Shown in pieces: positions 5,768-6,902 of a stretch of 6,902 nucleotides of DNA. Under the pieces are notes generated by a model. It had not been told where the DNA came from. It did no database searches and was given only the letters and a program-made list of their open reading frames with translations. The stretch is from Anaerolineae bacterium. GTDB lineage: Bacteria; Chloroflexota; Anaerolineae; JADYZS01. Position 1 is the stretch's first letter; every line of letters begins with the position of its first letter. Made by a program: the position numbers and the translations under genes. The DNA lies in NCBI GenBank assembly GCA_020853075.1, contig JADYZS010000321.1, positions 1-6,902 on the forward strand, in the 5' to 3' direction.

Positions 5768-5826
5768 TGCATCACCTCCCAACGAAAAAGCCGCCTGTGT
5801 ACTCATGCGGGCTTCTCACCGCGCAT

Positions 5827-5856
5827 TTGACGCAGACGGCTTGGAGGTGCTATACT
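5827..5856 (+). promoter_or_regulatory. Plus-strand sigma-70-type promoter, copy 2
   Basis: TTGACG (5827-5832) and TATACT (5851-5856) lie 18 nt apart, with TGC before the -10 box, exactly as at 301-330. The predicted start is near 5863. It points away from the 396-aa gene and into the leader's own upstream part, so its RNA would be complementary to the first roughly 65 nt of the leader. Confidence 0.65.
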
Positions 5857-5862
5857 GCCTCT

Positions 5863-5926
5863 GCCAAAGCCGTCTGCTCCGGCTTGGCCGCGTCGGGGGT
5901 GTTAGCACACCGCCCGACTTCTTTAT
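5863..5926 (+). ncRNA. Predicted two-hairpin antisense RNA, copy 2
   Basis: Two adjacent hairpins. The first is GCCAA-A-GCCG / CGGC-TTGGC with loop TCTGCTC. The second is GTCGGG-GGTG / CACC-G-CCCGAC with loop TTAGCA and a bulged G at 5912. TTCTTTAT follows, giving a usable intrinsic terminator. The loop UUAG fits YUNR. Against the RNA at 337-401 the outer stem of the second hairpin is completely rewritten (GGCCAG/CTGGCC there) while pairing, bulge and inner GGTG/CACC persist. It would act in trans or in cis by pairing with the 396-aa leader; this is inference from the layout. Confidence 0.5.
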
Positions 5927-5932
5927 GTGGTT

Positions 5933-5961
5933 ATTCTAGCACGCGCGTTCGCAGGATGCAA
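5933..5961 (-). promoter_or_regulatory. Minus-strand promoter of the main operon
   Basis: On the minus strand TTGCAT (5961-5956) is followed after 17 nt by TAGAAT (5938-5933), with TGC directly before the -10 box. The predicted start is near 5926, giving a leader of about 160 nt before the GTG at 5767. The homologous promoter at 409-437 has a full TTGACA. The -35 box lies only 7 bp from the left repeat of the CRISPR-like array. Confidence 0.55.
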
Positions 5962-5967
5962 GCCCGC

Positions 5968-6055
5968 CCAACCATCCCCCGCGCGTGGGGAGACGCTCTT
6001 CCCTTTTTATGTCCCGTGCCGTCCCGTCCAACCATCCCCCGCGCGTGGGGAGACG
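5968..6055 (-). CRISPR. Two-repeat, one-spacer mini-array of type I-E geometry
   Basis: Two identical 28-nt repeats (5968-5995 and 6028-6055) flank a 32-nt spacer (5996-6027). Each contains ATCCCCCGCGCGTGGGGAGA. Read on the minus strand the repeat has GTCTCCCCACGCGCGGGGGA and then TGGTTGG, matching the type I-E style (a short GC palindrome followed by GATGG-like 5' handle), so crRNA orientation is probably minus. The 28+32 spacing is close to the usual 29+32. No cas genes are visible. The spacer holds an imperfect GTCCCGT duplication. It may be an element-borne mini-array or a remnant; a plain direct repeat cannot be excluded with only two units. Confidence 0.7.
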
Positions 6056-6084
6056 GCTTTCCCGCACGGCAGTAGCCCGCGGGA

Positions 6085-6130
6085 CTTAGGGTATGGACAA
6101 TGGCCCAGGCAGCCCACGCCATACCCTAAG
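6085..6130. repeat. 46-bp inverted-repeat element, copy 2
   Basis: CTTAGGGTATGG (6085-6096) and CCATACCCTAAG (6119-6130) are perfect 12-bp arms around a 22-nt centre containing GGCCC. Total length, the outer 9 bases of each arm and the GGCCC position match the element at 1610-1655. It lies in non-coding sequence between the mini-array and the Cys-rich ORF, with no T-run on either side, so it does not look like an intrinsic terminator. Confidence 0.85.
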
Positions 6131-6163
6131 CCCGTTCAGGTAAAGATTTTGCCTTGTAGCCCC

Positions 6164-6403
6164 TCAATCGCCCGTCCTGGGGCTTCCTACGGCCTCTACA
6201 GGGCTTCCTATGACATTCCGCTCAAACCACCAAGCCCGCTCGGCCGTCTCGGTCGTAGGGTTGGCAGGCTCACGGTGCTCGCAGGAGCAGCAGCCGCCAT
6301 AACCCGCGTGTACTCCCCTGGATTCGGGGTCGGGCTTGTGCAGGCCGCACGTCTCCTGTCGCAAGCCCAGTTCGCAGCCGAAAGCCCACTTGCTCTCGCT
6401 CAT
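6164..6403 (-). CDS. Small Cys-rich hypothetical protein, 79 aa
   Basis: I do not recognise this protein. It has five cysteines (10, 19, 38, 39, 41) with CCSCEH in the middle and GCELGLRQETCGLH near the start, so a small metal-binding or disulphide-containing domain is possible. It then has a charged segment TAERAWWFERNV. The start is supported by AAGGAG a few bases before the ATG at 6403. It begins 48 nt after the recombinase stop and is likely cotranscribed with it. The alternative is a chance frame: the opposite strand is also open here, which lowers certainty. It could be an excisionase-like accessory only by position; nothing in the sequence shows it. Confidence 0.5.
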   Translation of the reverse strand: MSESKWAFGCELGLRQETCGLHKPDPESRGVHAGYGGCCSCEHREPANPTTETAERAWWFERNVIGSPVEAVGSPRTGD

Positions 6404-6421
6404 CGTTCTCCTTCCTGATAT

Positions 6422-6447
6422 CGCGCCGTAGCCTGGTGTCCGGCGCG
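6422..6447. repeat. Short inverted repeat between recombinase and Cys-rich ORF
   Basis: CGCGCCG (6422-6428) and CGGCGCG (6441-6447) pair perfectly across a 12-nt loop. It lies in the 48-nt gap after the recombinase stop. No T-run follows on the minus strand, so it is not a clear terminator; it might stabilise the mRNA end. Confidence 0.5.
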
Positions 6448-6451
6448 TTGA

Positions 6452-6902
6452 CTACAGCATGTTATCTACCGCGCCGTGCTTGCGGTGTGCTTCCTCAAGG
6501 TCTTCTTCCACCAGGGCGAGGTAGCGGCGCAGGATGGTCAAGTCAGAGTGCCCCATGAGTTGCTGCAAGGCATAGATGTTCATGCCCGCGCGCAGGCTCC
6601 ATAGGGCACAGGTGCGGCGGAAGGTGTGCGGGGTGCAATGCTTCACACCGGCTTTCTCCCCCAACAGGCGCAACCGATAGTGAAAGGCGTCATAATCCCA
6701 CCGCTCGCCCGTGTCCTCTCTGACCCACAAAGGCGCAGCGGGCAGCACGTCGCCCCGCGCGATGATGTAGCGCAACAGCGCCCTACGCGCCTTTGCGCCC
6801 AGAAACGTGACCCTATCCTTGCGCCCCTTGCCCTGCCGAACCCTCACCGCGCCGGTCTTCACGTCCAGGTCGCCCACGTCCAGGGCTAAGAACTCAGAGG
6901 CG
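6452..6902 (-). CDS. Tyrosine recombinase (integrase), catalytic C-terminal part, truncated by the window
   Basis: Phage-integrase family. The frame stays open to the right edge, so the 5' part lies outside. The first visible residues, ASEFLALDVGDLD, are the continuation of the box that begins with the first catalytic Arg, which should be the codon cut at 6902. Visible catalytic features are a beta-hairpin with GKGRKDR (Lys region), HTFRRT (His-x-x-Arg box), LMGHSD (second His) and the nucleophile Tyr in ILRRYLAL. The end AHRKHGAVDNML is typical of Xer-like phage/ICE integrases. It would integrate and excise the element at an attachment site, not identifiable here. It shares strand and perhaps transcript with the Cys-rich ORF downstream. 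Confidence 0.93.
   Translation of the reverse strand, partial: ASEFLALDVGDLDVKTGAVRVRQGKGRKDRVTFLGAKARRALLRYIIARGDVLPAAPLWVREDTGERWDYDAFHYRLRLLGEKAGVKHCTPHTFRRTCALWSLRAGMNIYALQQLMGHSDLTILRRYLALVEEDLEEAHRKHGAVDNML

Larger units (their letters stand above)
5785..5926 (-). promoter_or_regulatory. Attenuator-like leader of the 396-aa gene, module copy 2
   Basis: On the minus strand from about 5926, helices form at 5892-5897/5913-5918 (with 5898-5901/5908-5911), at 5863-5867/5884-5888 (with 5869-5872/5880-5883), and weakly at 5844-5847/5858-5861. A long-range stem 5788-5797/5833-5842 (AAGCCGTCTG with CAGGCGGCTT, one G-U pair) is followed by TTTTTCG, a terminator form ending about 10 nt before the GGGAGG ribosome binding site. 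A perfect alternative 11-bp helix, 5832-5842 with 5867-5877, excludes both the terminator stem and the second hairpin, so it can act as antiterminator. Structures were found by eye, without folding energies. Confidence 0.6.

Noticed and set aside
5768..5806. N-terminal 13-codon extension of the 396-aa protein to the ATG at 5806
   Set aside because: It overlaps the terminator-like stem and T-run, lacks a ribosome binding site, and a strong one precedes the GTG at 5767.
5785..5926. A known riboswitch or self-cleaving ribozyme
   Set aside because: I compared the conserved segments by eye with the cores of hammerhead and common riboswitches and found no match; only a covariance search could settle it.
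5931..6122. Minus-strand 63-aa frame with twice SPHARGMVGR
   Set aside because: The repeated peptide is simply the translation of the two 28-nt repeats; not a gene.
5927..6418. Long plus-strand frame across the CRISPR-like repeats and the Cys-rich ORF
   Set aside because: It runs through two identical repeats and a perfect inverted repeat, is Pro/Arg/Ser-rich without a domain pattern, and has no Shine-Dalgarno sequence.

Overview
The window looks like part of an integrated or episomal mobile element in a GC-rich bacterium. The evidence for an element is a Prim-Pol/RecA-fold replicase, a phage-type helix-turn-helix protein, a small PD-(D/E)XK nuclease and a tyrosine recombinase, with no structural phage genes. 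The style (small overlapping genes, HxD..C..C.C mini-proteins, Prim-Pol with a C-terminal zinc ribbon) reminds me of elements in Chloroflexota, but that is an impression, not a proof.

Layout. All convincing genes lie on the minus strand, so they are transcribed from right to left. At the far right is the C-terminal half of a tyrosine recombinase (cut by the window edge), followed by a small Cys-rich ORF. Next is a non-coding stretch (about 5768-6163) holding a 46-bp inverted repeat, a two-repeat CRISPR mini-array of type I-E geometry, and a structured regulatory leader. A tightly packed operon follows: a 396-aa protein with a C-terminal helix-turn-helix; a ribbon-helix-helix-like protein behind its own palindrome/terminator; an unrecognised 147-aa protein; the 690-aa primase-helicase; an 82-aa Cys mini-protein; the nuclease; an 83-aa unknown; a terminase-small-subunit-like HTH protein; and a 66-aa unknown. 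Several joints are ATGA or GTGA overlaps, which suggests translational coupling. The left end (77-411) carries no convincing gene. It holds a second copy of the regulatory module and three 15-bp palindromes.

Most interesting is a roughly 150-180 bp module present twice, once upstream of the operon (5785-5961) and once at its downstream end (257-437). In each copy a minus-strand promoter faces a plus-strand promoter with only about 65 bp between the predicted start sites. The copies have diverged, yet their helices change on both sides so that pairing is kept, while the promoter hexamers and a GTACTCRTGCGGGC segment stay fixed. The upstream copy ends in a terminator-like stem and T-run just before the ribosome binding site of the 396-aa gene, and an alternative 11-bp helix competes with that stem. 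This resembles antisense-RNA-controlled transcription attenuation as known from plasmid copy-control systems (pT181 and pIP501 type). It suggests, as inference, that the operon is a replication operon with antisense control and that the 396-aa protein could be an unrecognised initiator or regulator.

Starts were reassigned by Shine-Dalgarno position for several genes, most importantly the 396-aa gene (GTG at 5767) and the ribbon-helix-helix gene (ATG at 4481).
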